Source of the DNA: Firmicutes bacterium UBA5766
GTDB lineage: Bacteria; Bacillota; Desulfotomaculia; Desulfotomaculales; Nap2-2B
Assembly: GCA_002418775.1 (NCBI GenBank)
Contig: DIEU01000057.1
Coordinates: forward strand, 13,688-26,216
Length of the DNA: 12,529 nt
Direction: 5' to 3'
Shown here: piece after piece, positions 6,793 through 12,529 of the stretch
How the letters are laid out: each line of letters opens with the position of its first letter
How positions within the stretch are numbered: the first letter of the stretch is position 1
Notes under the pieces: model-generated
What the model saw: the letters and a program-made list of their open reading frames with translations, nothing else
What the model was told of the DNA's origin: nothing
Databases searched by the model: none
Made by a program: the position numbers and the translations under genes

Positions 6793-7179
6793 TTGGAAAT
6801 TATGCAGATTGTGGGAATTGGAATTATTGCGGCAGTTCTGGCAGTTACCATCCGTCAGAACAAGCCGGAGATTGCCATTGGCTTGAGCATCGCTACCGGG
6901 ATCATCATCTTTCTGGCAGTTATCGGTAAGATTGGATCCGTTATTGATGTTCTCAGGGAACTATCCAACCGGGCAAATTTAAGCACAGTTTATCTGGCAA
7001 CCATTTTAAAGATCATCGCGATTGCCTATATAGCGGATTTTGGATCGCAGATTTGCAGGGACGCCGGCGAGGGAGCGCTTGCAGTTAAAATAGAGTTCGC
7101 CGCCAAAATACTTGTGCTCATTCTAGCCGTGCCCATTGTGGCGGCAGTCTTACAGGCGCTGTTAAAATTAGTTCCTTAG
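6793..7179 (+). CDS. spoIIIAD: Stage III sporulation protein AD
   Basis: This 128-residue membrane protein has four predicted spans at about 3-20, 28-46, 65-82 and 103-124. The stretch KIIAIAYIADFGSQICRDAG followed by KIEFAAKILVLILAVPI is the classic SpoIIIAD signature. It belongs to the membrane core of the SpoIIIA-SpoIIQ channel. The start is TTG at 6793, chosen because the family's MEIxQIVGIG opening begins there; it follows an AAGGGGA (6777-6783). A possible in-frame ATG three codons later is less likely because it would remove the conserved opening. The gene ends with TAG, one of several amber stops in the window. Confidence 0.95.
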   Translation: MEIMQIVGIGIIAAVLAVTIRQNKPEIAIGLSIATGIIIFLAVIGKIGSVIDVLRELSNRANLSTVYLATILKIIAIAYIADFGSQICRDAGEGALAVKIEFAAKILVLILAVPIVAAVLQALLKLVP

Positions 7180-7199
7180 AACCTTAGAGGTGAAAACAG

Positions 7200-8420
7200 T
7201 TGAACTTTTCAAAGCTTACAGCACTCCTGCTTCTATTTTTTTTCTATCTGCTGCCCGTTCCGATCGCTTATGCCTATAACCAGACTGCCACGGCCGGCCA
7301 AGAAGGAAGCATCCTTCCAGGTTCGGGAAATGCTGCTGAAGATAATCAGCAAGAATCCGAGCTTAACCTCCGTGAGGTGCAAAAATATATCGACCAGGTT
7401 GATACGGATATAAAGTCTGCTGTTCCGGGTTTAAGCTTTAAAGACATATTTTTTAAAATTATCAGAGGCGATGTTTCGTGGAAACCTGCTGCGGTTTTCA
7501 ACAATCTGCTGAAATACCTGTTTAAAGAGATCGTAGCCAATGCTTCATTACTCGGCAGGCTGATTGTCCTAACAATAATCTGCGCCGTGCTGCACAATCT
7601 GACCAGCGCTTTCGACAGGGGGACTACCGGGCAGTTAAGCTACCTTGTTGTTTATCTGGTGCTGTCAACTATTGCAATCGGCTCCTTCGCCCTGGCTATT
7701 AACACCGGCAGGGAACTTGTCGACCGGATGGTCTCCTTTATGCAGGCAATTATGCCTCTTCTGCTTACTCTGCTTGTTGCCATGGGAGGAGTGGCCTCGG
7801 CGGCAATTTTCCATCCGGTAATTCTAATCAGCCTGACTGTCATCGGGACCCTGACCAAGAACGTTGTGCTGCCCCTGATTTTCTTCAGCGCCGTTTTGGG
7901 AATTGCAGATAATCTTTCCGCCAATTTTAAAGTTTCCAGACTGGCCGGTCTTTTAAAGACTGTGGCTATGGGCCTTTTGGGGATATTCAGCACGATTTTT
8001 CTGGGAGTTCTGACTATACAGGGCGTAGCCGGCGCAGTTGGTGACGGAGTCGCTTTAAGAACGGCCAAATTTGCCATAGACGCTTTCATACCTGTTGTCG
8101 GAGGTATGTTCTCAAACGCATTGGAGTCCGTCATAAGCTCCTCACTACTGATTAAGAACGCCGCAGGAATAGCCGGAATGATCTCCATATTCCTGATTAT
8201 GGGCCTGCCGATGCTTAAAATTATCAGCCTTTCCTTCATTTATAAGCTGGCCGGTGCGCTTATGCAGCCCATAGCGGAAGGTCAGGTGGTGGACTGCTTA
8301 AATGAGATGGGTTCGGGCCTGCTCCTGGTTTTTGCCGCTGTCGGCGTCGTTGGCCTGCTGTTCTTTTTCTCAATCACCATACTTATAGGCGTCGGCAACA
8401 TGACGGTTATGCTGCGCTGA
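7200..8420 (+). CDS. spoIIIAE: Stage III sporulation protein AE
   Basis: SpoIIIAE is the large polytopic membrane component of the mother-cell SpoIIIA complex. The 406 residues match the family. A cleavable-looking signal peptide occupies about 1-26 (hydrophobic LLLLFFFYLLPVPIAYA then YNQ). An extracytoplasmic, Asp/Glu/Gln-rich segment runs to about residue 115. Multiple spans then follow between roughly 119 and 402. The conserved MVSFMQAIMPLLLTLLVAMGG (177-197) and GVALRTAKFAIDAFIPVVGGMFSNALE (283-309) blocks are clear. The start is TTG at 7200, after AGAGGTGA (7186-7193). The 20-base gap to spoIIIAD and 27-base gap to spoIIIAF fit the operon. Long open frames on the opposite strand here are composition artefacts. 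Confidence 0.95.
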   Translation: MNFSKLTALLLLFFFYLLPVPIAYAYNQTATAGQEGSILPGSGNAAEDNQQESELNLREVQKYIDQVDTDIKSAVPGLSFKDIFFKIIRGDVSWKPAAVFNNLLKYLFKEIVANASLLGRLIVLTIICAVLHNLTSAFDRGTTGQLSYLVVYLVLSTIAIGSFALAINTGRELVDRMVSFMQAIMPLLLTLLVAMGGVASAAIFHPVILISLTVIGTLTKNVVLPLIFFSAVLGIADNLSANFKVSRLAGLLKTVAMGLLGIFSTIFLGVLTIQGVAGAVGDGVALRTAKFAIDAFIPVVGGMFSNALESVISSSLLIKNAAGIAGMISIFLIMGLPMLKIISLSFIYKLAGALMQPIAEGQVVDCLNEMGSGLLLVFAAVGVVGLLFFFSITILIGVGNMTVMLR

Positions 8421-8447
8421 AAAATAATCTCAAGCCAGGGATAAAAA

Positions 8448-9095
8448 ATGGAAACTATTCGTTTGCTTGTTCAAAATCTGATTGTGATAATCATGCTCGC
8501 TGTTTTTTTGGAAATGTTTCTCCCTCAAAGTGATCTCAGACGATATATCAGGCTTGTCATGGGCCTTCTGATTATCGTGGCAGTACTTCAAGCGGTAAGC
8601 AGCCTGGCCAAAAGCAGCTGGCAGCAAGCGCTGCCCGAACAGATCATCGACACGGAAAACCCGGGTTTTCCCAGTTTAGGTGAGATTACGGCGGCAGGTG
8701 AGAATTTAAACAAAGATCAAAGCGAACAGGCCCGGGAAAAATACCGCCAGTCGCTTGCCCGCCAGATAAGCGCACTGGTAGGTATCAGATCGGATGTTGA
8801 AGTTGTTTCTGCACAAGTCCAAACATACGATGAACCAGACAGCCCAAAACTGGGGCAGATAAAAAAGATTATCCTTCGACTTAAAAACAGCGCCTCTTCC
8901 ACGGACGACAAAAAGAAATCAATAGTCAGTCCTATTGAAATACAGACCGGGGAAAATTCCCCTGATTCAAGAACTGCCACTACTGATCAAAAAAACGGAT
9001 CGCAGATTTCAATCCAGACAAAAGACAAGCTGGTAAAAATACTGACAGACTTCTACAGCCTTTCACCTGAACAGATAATTATTTTGGAAGAGTGA
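8448..9095 (+). CDS. spoIIIAF: Stage III sporulation protein AF
   Basis: SpoIIIAF is a membrane-anchored component with a ring-building-motif domain outside the mother-cell membrane. The 215-residue product has two N-terminal spans (about 7-24 and 36-54), with the typical FLPQSDLRRYIRLVMGLLII between and into them. A soluble domain at about 95-215 follows. That domain contains a Ser/Thr/Asp/Lys-rich, probably disordered stretch (about 148-190) before the final TKDKLVKILTDFYSLSPEQIIIL. B. subtilis SpoIIIAF is about the same size. The ATG at 8448 has only a modest upstream AGGGA. The gene ends at a 409-base gap before spoIIIAG, unlike the tight spacing elsewhere in the operon. Confidence 0.93.
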   Translation: METIRLLVQNLIVIIMLAVFLEMFLPQSDLRRYIRLVMGLLIIVAVLQAVSSLAKSSWQQALPEQIIDTENPGFPSLGEITAAGENLNKDQSEQAREKYRQSLARQISALVGIRSDVEVVSAQVQTYDEPDSPKLGQIKKIILRLKNSASSTDDKKKSIVSPIEIQTGENSPDSRTATTDQKNGSQISIQTKDKLVKILTDFYSLSPEQIIILEE

Positions 9096-9180
9096 AAAAC
9101 ATTATGGGGGGAAGCAGGGGACAATTAGTAAGCAACCGTCCCGAAGGAAGCAAGGGGACGTACATTTCGCTTCTTTGTTC

Positions 9181-9228
9181 GGGTGGTGTCAGGGGGGTGT
9201 CAACAACCCCGTCCTCCTGACACCACCC
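9181..9228 (+). repeat. Strong inverted repeat / 18-bp hairpin
   Basis: GGGTGGTGTCAGG (9181-9193) is perfectly complementary to CCTGACACCACCC (9216-9228). Counting G-U pairs in RNA, the stem extends to 18 pairs (9181-9198 with 9211-9228) around a 12-base loop. No T-run follows, so it is not a standard terminator. It could stall or protect mRNA ends between spoIIIAF and spoIIIAG, or be the core of a mobile repeat. Confidence 0.85.
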
Positions 9229-9243
9229 CCAGGATAGACACCC

Positions 9244-9261
9244 GCGCCGCTAAAGCGGCGC
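9244..9261 (+). repeat. GC-rich hairpin GCGCCGC-TAAA-GCGGCGC
   Basis: GCGCCGC (9244-9250) and GCGGCGC (9255-9261) form a perfect 7-base-pair stem closed by a TAAA loop. It begins 15 bases after the larger hairpin ends. No T-run follows. Confidence 0.8.
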
Positions 9262-9356
9262 CAGCAGGAAAATGAAAATTCATCAACAAAGGGAGGGCAA
9301 TACCTTGTGCGATTTTGAGCCTTCATTCAAAGAACGGGAGAACCAGGAGATAAGCG

Positions 9357-9394
9357 AGGTTACTGTTTGAGGCGCATAGCGCCGAGTTTAACTT
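9357..9394 (+). repeat. Nested hairpin in the spoIIIAF-spoIIIAG gap
   Basis: The inner stem GGCGC-ATA-GCGCC lies at 9371-9383. An outer stem AGGTTA (9357-9362) with TAACTT (9389-9394) forms six pairs including one G-U. The two stems are separated by unpaired bases on both sides. This may be part of a conserved repeat or RNA structure; I do not recognise it as a known riboswitch. Confidence 0.55.
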
Positions 9395-9504
9395 AAGCCC
9401 GAGGGTGAACGAGTTCGTACAAGTATAAGAGGCGATTATTAAGCACGTAGGCAGTTGACCTCCCTGAGGATAGTTAATTTTCAGAGTAGGAGGATTTACA
9501 AACA

Positions 9505-10125
9505 ATGACAGGTTTTAAAGAATACCTGAACAACATTTTCGGAACAGACAAAAGCGGAGATTATCCTCCCAAATTGCAGAGACAGAAAATTATTTGGCTG
9601 ACTTTAATAATCGCTTTTGCTATCCTTCTTTTGATTATCGGAAATAACGGCAAGGCTGGCAAAACACCCGGGGAAACGGTTGAAAATAATGATCATCAAA
9701 TTCTTCAAAACAATGACCGTTCTGTTATAGAAAGTGAAGAGAAAACACTGGCCGCCGTTTTGAAAAACATCTTAAAAGAGATTGAAGGAGTTGGGGACCT
9801 TGACGTAACTGTAAGATTAGCCTCCTCTGAGCATGAAAAATATGCAGTCAACACAAACAGCAGTAAAAAAACGACCGAAGAGAAAGATCAGGTTGGAGGT
9901 GTCAGGTCCATAACCGAATATACCGATAGCGGACAGCTCGTCTTTACCAGAAACGGCCAGGAAGAAACTGCAGTAGTTGAACAAACAGGCTCATCAAAAG
10001 TGGCGGGCGTCCTGGTAGTTGCCCAGGGCGCAAAAAATTCCGAAATTAAAGCCCGGCTATTCGAAGCCGTCCAGGTTGCCCTGGGAATAGAACCGCAGAA
10101 AGTGCTTGTGCTGCCCAAATCATAA
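9505..10125 (+). CDS. spoIIIAG: Stage III sporulation protein AG
   Basis: SpoIIIAG forms the large ring of the mother-cell half of the channel, in the space between the two membranes. The 206 residues show a short cytoplasmic N-terminus, one membrane span at about 28-46, a low-complexity linker, and a ring-building-motif domain at about 78-206. That domain is interrupted by the expected beta-insertion (about 112-162, including SITEYTDSGQLVFTRNGQEETAVVEQT). It resumes with GVLVVAQGAKNSEIKARLFEAVQVALGI, the best-conserved part of the family. The ATG at 9505 follows AGGAGG (9488-9493). In B. subtilis the AG-AH end of the operon also has its own internal promoter. The unusual upstream gap here could hold one, but I see no convincing match. 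Confidence 0.95.
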   Translation: MTGFKEYLNNIFGTDKSGDYPPKLQRQKIIWLTLIIAFAILLLIIGNNGKAGKTPGETVENNDHQILQNNDRSVIESEEKTLAAVLKNILKEIEGVGDLDVTVRLASSEHEKYAVNTNSSKKTTEEKDQVGGVRSITEYTDSGQLVFTRNGQEETAVVEQTGSSKVAGVLVVAQGAKNSEIKARLFEAVQVALGIEPQKVLVLPKS

Positions 10126-10142
10126 TCAAGGAGGCGAAAATA

Positions 10143-10724
10143 ATGTACTCACTGGTGATTAACAAGAAAACAATCTACATAATCGCAGCGCTTATATTAG
10201 GGATATGCCTGCTGGCGGCAGGCTGTCTTAACCTGCCGGGTAAGCTTGCTAGAATGGGGCAGCCCGTGGAAACGGTTCCTCAAACCGGCGCCGTCAGTAA
10301 GGGGACAAACTCTGCAGGCGAGACCTTAATCTTAAACACTGACCAATTTCAGGCCACCTCAAACGACAGCAGTTCAAAGTATTTCATTGAATACCGGCTG
10401 GACAGAGAACGCTCCAACGGCAGACAGATTGAAACACTGCATGAAATTATCGACAACCCTTCGTCAAGCTCCCAGACAAGGCAGGCAGCCCAGGAAAAAC
10501 TCCTCTTTTTAAGTGAAAAGCTGGCCAGGGAAGGTGAACTTGAGCACTTAATCAGCGCACGCGGATTCCGTGACAGCACCGTCTGCCTTGAAAAAAACAA
10601 TAAGATTACTATAATAGTACAGGCGCCCGCGTTGTCAGTTCAGGACGAAGAGGGTATCCGCCAGTTAGTTACTTGGGGTACAGGAGTGGAGGGACAGAAT
10701 ATTATCATCCTCGCCAAAGAATAA
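10143..10724 (+). CDS. spoIIIAH: Stage III sporulation protein AH
   Basis: SpoIIIAH interacts across the intermembrane space with forespore SpoIIQ and forms part of the channel ring. The 193-residue product has one N-terminal span (about 9-28), a Ser/Thr/Gly-rich linker, and a C-terminal ring domain at about 78-193 with the family's YRLDRERSNGRQIETLHEII (84-103) and ITIIVQAPALSVQDEEGIRQLV (155-176). The span ends in LLAAGC with Cys28, which resembles a lipobox; this is not a usual SpoIIIAH trait and is reported separately. The ATG at 10143 follows AAGGAGGCG. There is no clear terminator after the stop. The accB-accC genes found next in B. subtilis are absent. Confidence 0.94.
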   Translation: MYSLVINKKTIYIIAALILGICLLAAGCLNLPGKLARMGQPVETVPQTGAVSKGTNSAGETLILNTDQFQATSNDSSSKYFIEYRLDRERSNGRQIETLHEIIDNPSSSSQTRQAAQEKLLFLSEKLAREGELEHLISARGFRDSTVCLEKNNKITIIVQAPALSVQDEEGIRQLVTWGTGVEGQNIIILAKE

Positions 10725-10768
10725 ATCCCTAAGCGATAATGCCAAAATTCTGCCTGTGATATAAATGG

Positions 10769-10797
10769 TTGCGCAAATTTGCCATCTTAGTTATAAT
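10769..10797 (+). promoter_or_regulatory. Sigma-A-type promoter upstream of the asp23-family gene
   Basis: TTGCGC (10769-10774), exactly 17 bases, and a perfect TATAAT (10792-10797) lie 55 bases before the ATG of the asp23-family gene. The -35 matches the consensus in its first three bases only. The perfect palindrome GCAAATTTGC at 10773-10782 overlaps the -35 and spacer and could bind a repressor or activator. This would let the downstream genes be expressed in vegetative cells, independently of the sporulation operon. Confidence 0.65.
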
Positions 10798-10851
10798 TAA
10801 TATGTCCTTTTTGGGAAGGAAGGCTAATTTTTATCTAAGGAGGCAAAAATA

Positions 10852-11247
10852 ATGGAAGATATTGTTGTCAAGCAGGAACAAACAAGCATCGGATCTATAC
10901 GGATTGCTGACGAAGTTGTTAGAATAATTGCCGGCCTTGCCGCAACAGAGGTGCAGGGAGTCGCCGGCATGAGCGGGGGATTAGCCGGCGGCATTGCTGA
11001 AATCCTGGGCCGTAAAAACCTTTCCAAAGGGGTAAAGGTTGAAGTCGGGGAAAAGGAAGCGGCGGTAGACATTTATGTCATAGTTGAATACGGCGCAAAG
11101 ATACCTGACATTGCATCTGAAATTCAGCAAAAAGTAAAAAAAGCAGTTAACGATATGACCGGCTTGAATGTATTAGAAGTAAATGTTCACGTCCAGGGAG
11201 TTTCGTTCAGCAGTTCGGACAAGGAAGACGAACAGCGGGCAAAATAG
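10852..11247 (+). CDS. Asp23/Gls24 family envelope stress response protein
   Basis: This 131-residue protein of the Asp23/Gls24 family is the positional counterpart of B. subtilis YqhY. The family core is plain: GSIRIADEVVRIIAGLAATEVQGVAGM (14-40), then VKVEVGEKEAAVDIYVIVEYGAKIPDIASEIQQKVKKAVNDMTGL (61-105) and VNVHVQGVSF. It is a soluble protein without membrane spans. In staphylococci Asp23 is tethered to the membrane by AmaP and its loss causes a cell-wall stress response. An AmaP homologue follows 15 bases downstream here. YqhY in Bacillus has been linked to control of acetyl-CoA carboxylase; the accBC genes are not adjacent in this window. The ATG at 10852 follows AAGGAGG, and the gene ends in TAG. 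Confidence 0.94.
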   Translation: MEDIVVKQEQTSIGSIRIADEVVRIIAGLAATEVQGVAGMSGGLAGGIAEILGRKNLSKGVKVEVGEKEAAVDIYVIVEYGAKIPDIASEIQQKVKKAVNDMTGLNVLEVNVHVQGVSFSSSDKEDEQRAK

Positions 11248-11262
11248 GGAGGCTTTATTAAA

Positions 11263-11793
11263 TTGCAACTTTTTGACCGCTTTTTGCTATTTATATATAC
11301 TTTCATTCTGACAGTTATATTTTTGGCTGCGGTCCCTTTCTTTGCCGGCTGGCTTCATATCAGCCAATATCAGCCCCGGTTATTGCAGTCAATTCAACAG
11401 CCGGCAGTAATATTTTTATTACTGGGCTTGTTTATAGTTGCCGGAATCCGCCTCATGTGGGCCGATATTAAACCAAACCGGGAACAAGCCGTCGTTTATG
11501 AAAGCAAACTTGGAAATGTACATATTGCCCTGAGCGCAATTGAGAGCCTCGCGGAAAAAGTTGTTTCACAGAATAACGGTGTCCGCGAGGCCAAAGCACA
11601 GGTCTTTAACCGGCCTCAGGGAATTGGAATACGGATCAAGGCTGCGGTAACACCCGATATAAGTATTCCTGAAGTGTCCGACGCCGTCCAGGAACAGGTA
11701 AAGGAAAGGGTTCTTGCCGTAACAGGAATCACTGTACAGCAGGTGGAGTTTCTTATCCATAGTATTTCAGCCAGCAAGCTGCGTGTAGAGTGA
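11263..11793 (+). CDS. amaP: Alkaline shock response membrane anchor protein AmaP
   Basis: The 176-residue product has the AmaP layout. There are two N-terminal membrane spans at about 7-30 and 46-66 in a helical hairpin. A soluble domain resembling Asp23 itself follows (about 75-170: VHIALSAIESLAEKVVSQNNGVREAKAQV, VSDAVQEQVKERVLAVTGI). In Staphylococcus AmaP localises Asp23 near the membrane, and the same pairing is likely here because the genes are adjacent. The start is TTG at 11263, about ten bases after GGGAGG (11247-11252). The alternative of a later start would remove the first span. The 28-base gap to the DUF2273 gene supports an operon. Confidence 0.9.
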   Translation: MQLFDRFLLFIYTFILTVIFLAAVPFFAGWLHISQYQPRLLQSIQQPAVIFLLLGLFIVAGIRLMWADIKPNREQAVVYESKLGNVHIALSAIESLAEKVVSQNNGVREAKAQVFNRPQGIGIRIKAAVTPDISIPEVSDAVQEQVKERVLAVTGITVQQVEFLIHSISASKLRVE

Positions 11794-11821
11794 TTTATTT
11801 TTTATTTAAGGGGCGCCGATA

Positions 11822-12040
11822 ATGAATCTGGCCGATATTATTGATTTCCTAAGCAGACACCGCGGCAAGGCAATAGGGATTGTTATAGGGCTGATCTTTG
11901 GCTGGCTGGTAATCAAATACGGAATTATAAAGTCTATTTTTGTGGCAATCTGCGTGGGGATTGGCTACTATATAGGGAAGCGCCTTGATGAAAACCTGGG
12001 AATAAAAGATATCTTTTACAGTATATTCCGCAAAGATTAG
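11822..12040 (+). CDS. DUF2273 family small membrane protein
   Basis: This is a 72-residue protein with two predicted spans at about 16-33 and 35-52 and a short basic C-terminus. The opening (IIDFLSRHRGKAIGIVIGL) and the GYYIGKRLDE segment are typical of DUF2273. That family is commonly found beside asp23 and amaP, and the job is presumably with them at the membrane, but the molecular function is unknown. The ATG at 11822 follows AAGGGGCG. The gene ends in TAG, 15 bases before nusB. Confidence 0.9.
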   Translation: MNLADIIDFLSRHRGKAIGIVIGLIFGWLVIKYGIIKSIFVAICVGIGYYIGKRLDENLGIKDIFYSIFRKD

Positions 12041-12055
12041 ACAAGGGAGCTACAG

Positions 12056-12475
12056 ATGAAAAGAAGGCAGGCCAGAGAACTCGCTTTACAGATCTTATTT
12101 CAAATTGACCTGGGCCAGGCGTCTCCCGAAACAGCTTTTCTATATACAATCCAGGGTAAGGATCTTAATCAGAAAATTATAGAATTCATCCGAAGAATCG
12201 TCTTCGGAACACTTCAAAACATAAAAAACCTCGATAAAGCGATAGCCAGTGTCAGCCGCGATTGGGATTTAGGACGTATGGCCGCAGTGGACCGCAATAT
12301 AATGCGCATGGCCCTTTTTGAAATATTCTACTGCGAAGATATCCCCGGAAGCGTATCCCTCAACGAGGCAATTGAACTGGCCAAAATTTTTGGTACGGAC
12401 GACTCCGGCAGGTTTATAAACGGAGTCCTGGGCAAGATAGTGGAAGCCCCGCAAGCGTATTTAACCTGTACATAA
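12056..12475 (+). CDS. nusB: Transcription antitermination factor NusB
   Basis: NusB binds boxA RNA with NusE (ribosomal protein S10) and promotes antitermination and processing of rRNA transcripts. The 139-residue all-helical protein opens with KRRQARELALQILFQIDLG, the Arg-rich boxA-binding region. It continues with the family's WDLGRMAAVDRNIMRMALFEI (82-102) and SLNEAIELAKIFGTDDSGRFINGVLGKI (106-133). The ATG at 12056 follows AAGGGAG. It is the last complete gene. In B. subtilis the order asp23-like (yqhY), nusB, folD is similar, so a folate or DNA-metabolism gene may follow, though only 54 bases remain in the window. Confidence 0.96.
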   Translation: MKRRQARELALQILFQIDLGQASPETAFLYTIQGKDLNQKIIEFIRRIVFGTLQNIKNLDKAIASVSRDWDLGRMAAVDRNIMRMALFEIFYCEDIPGSVSLNEAIELAKIFGTDDSGRFINGVLGKIVEAPQAYLTCT

Positions 12476-12496
12476 ATAACTGGCACAAATTATAAT
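12467..12496 (+). promoter_or_regulatory. Weak candidate promoter for the gene beyond the window
   Basis: TGTACA (12467-12472), 18 bases, then a perfect TATAAT (12491-12496) lie at the end of nusB in AT-rich sequence. The -10 is good, the -35 poor. A purine-rich stretch (GGAATGGAGAGAAGAG) follows at the window end and may be a ribosome-binding region of the next gene. This is very tentative. Confidence 0.25.
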
Positions 12497-12529
12497 AAAT
12501 AATAAAAGGGAATGGAGAGAAGAGATTTA

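Larger units (their letters stand above)
9096..9504 (+). repeat. Hairpin- and repeat-rich insertion between spoIIIAF and spoIIIAG
   Basis: This 409-base stretch breaks an otherwise tight operon. From left to right it holds a direct repeat of GAAGCA-GGGGAC type (9111-9122 and 9147-9159) with an intervening GTCCC; an 18-base-pair hairpin (9181-9228); a 7-base-pair GC hairpin (9244-9261); a small open frame of 32 codons (9272-9370) with a poor ribosome-binding site; a nested hairpin (9357-9394) overlapping the end of that frame; and a featureless tail to the spoIIIAG ribosome-binding site (AGGAGG 9488-9493). The GGGGAC/TGTCA vocabulary is shared with the repeat at the left window edge. It looks like one or two inserted MITE- or REP-like elements, but it could be a structured leader for spoIIIAG-AH. 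No transposase or tRNA is visible. Confidence 0.6.

Noticed and set aside
7652..8239. Minus-strand open frame of 195 codons within spoIIIAE
   Set aside because: It lies wholly opposite a well-conserved gene, and its repetitive Ile/Thr/Pro/Ala content is what the complement of a hydrophobic coding sequence gives.
9181..9261. CRISPR array or tandem terminators in the spoIIIAF-AG gap
   Set aside because: There are no regularly spaced direct repeats with unique spacers, and neither hairpin is followed by a T-run.
9307..9504. Possible group II intron remnant (GTGCG at 9307-9311)
   Set aside because: I could not find a domain V-like 34-base hairpin or a domain VI branch point downstream, and no reverse transcriptase is present; GTGCG alone is too short.

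Overview
The window comes from a low-to-moderate GC, endospore-forming Gram-positive bacterium. The complete spoIIIA operon is decisive for sporulation. The gene order (aroQ, aminopeptidase P, efp, a CD1247-type protein, spoIIIAA-AH, asp23, amaP, DUF2273, nusB) and the GTGTCAC/GGGGAC-type intergenic repeats suggest a clostridial lineage such as Peptococcaceae/Desulfotomaculales (Pelotomaculum-like). That placement is an inference from layout and memory, not from a search. Seven of the 17 intact genes start with TTG or GTG.

Region 1 (1-815) is decayed or fragmentary. A minus-strand DUF3243 (YmfJ-like) gene at 313-47 is full length except for one in-frame amber codon where a Gln is expected. 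Facing away from it is a short plus-strand ORF resembling only the N-terminus of the sporulation protease YabG. The ends hold TGTCAC-type repeats and possible promoters.

Region 2 (816-4936) is a housekeeping block: a PmbA/TldE-type protein, type II dehydroquinase (aroQ), an M24 aminopeptidase P, elongation factor P and a CD1247-type zinc-ribbon protein. It is closed by a good intrinsic terminator at 4906-4936.

Region 3 (4937-10724) is the eight-gene spoIIIA operon. It encodes the ATPase and the inner- and outer-ring/export parts of the SpoIIIA-SpoIIQ channel that joins mother cell and forespore during engulfment. A sigma-E-like promoter precedes it. The operon is tight from AA to AF and again from AG to AH, but AF and AG are separated by 409 bp. 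That gap is rich in hairpins and repeats and is the most unusual feature of the window.

Region 4 (10725-12529) has a good sigma-A-type promoter with a palindrome in its spacer, then asp23-family, amaP, DUF2273 and nusB. The first three probably form a membrane-anchored envelope-stress module; nusB is the antitermination factor. The accB-accC pair that lies between spoIIIAH and the asp23-like gene in Bacillus subtilis is absent here. No wholly new system is evident. The points worth a second look are the AF-AG insertion, the amber-interrupted DUF3243 gene, the YabG fragment, and a lipobox-like motif in SpoIIIAH.
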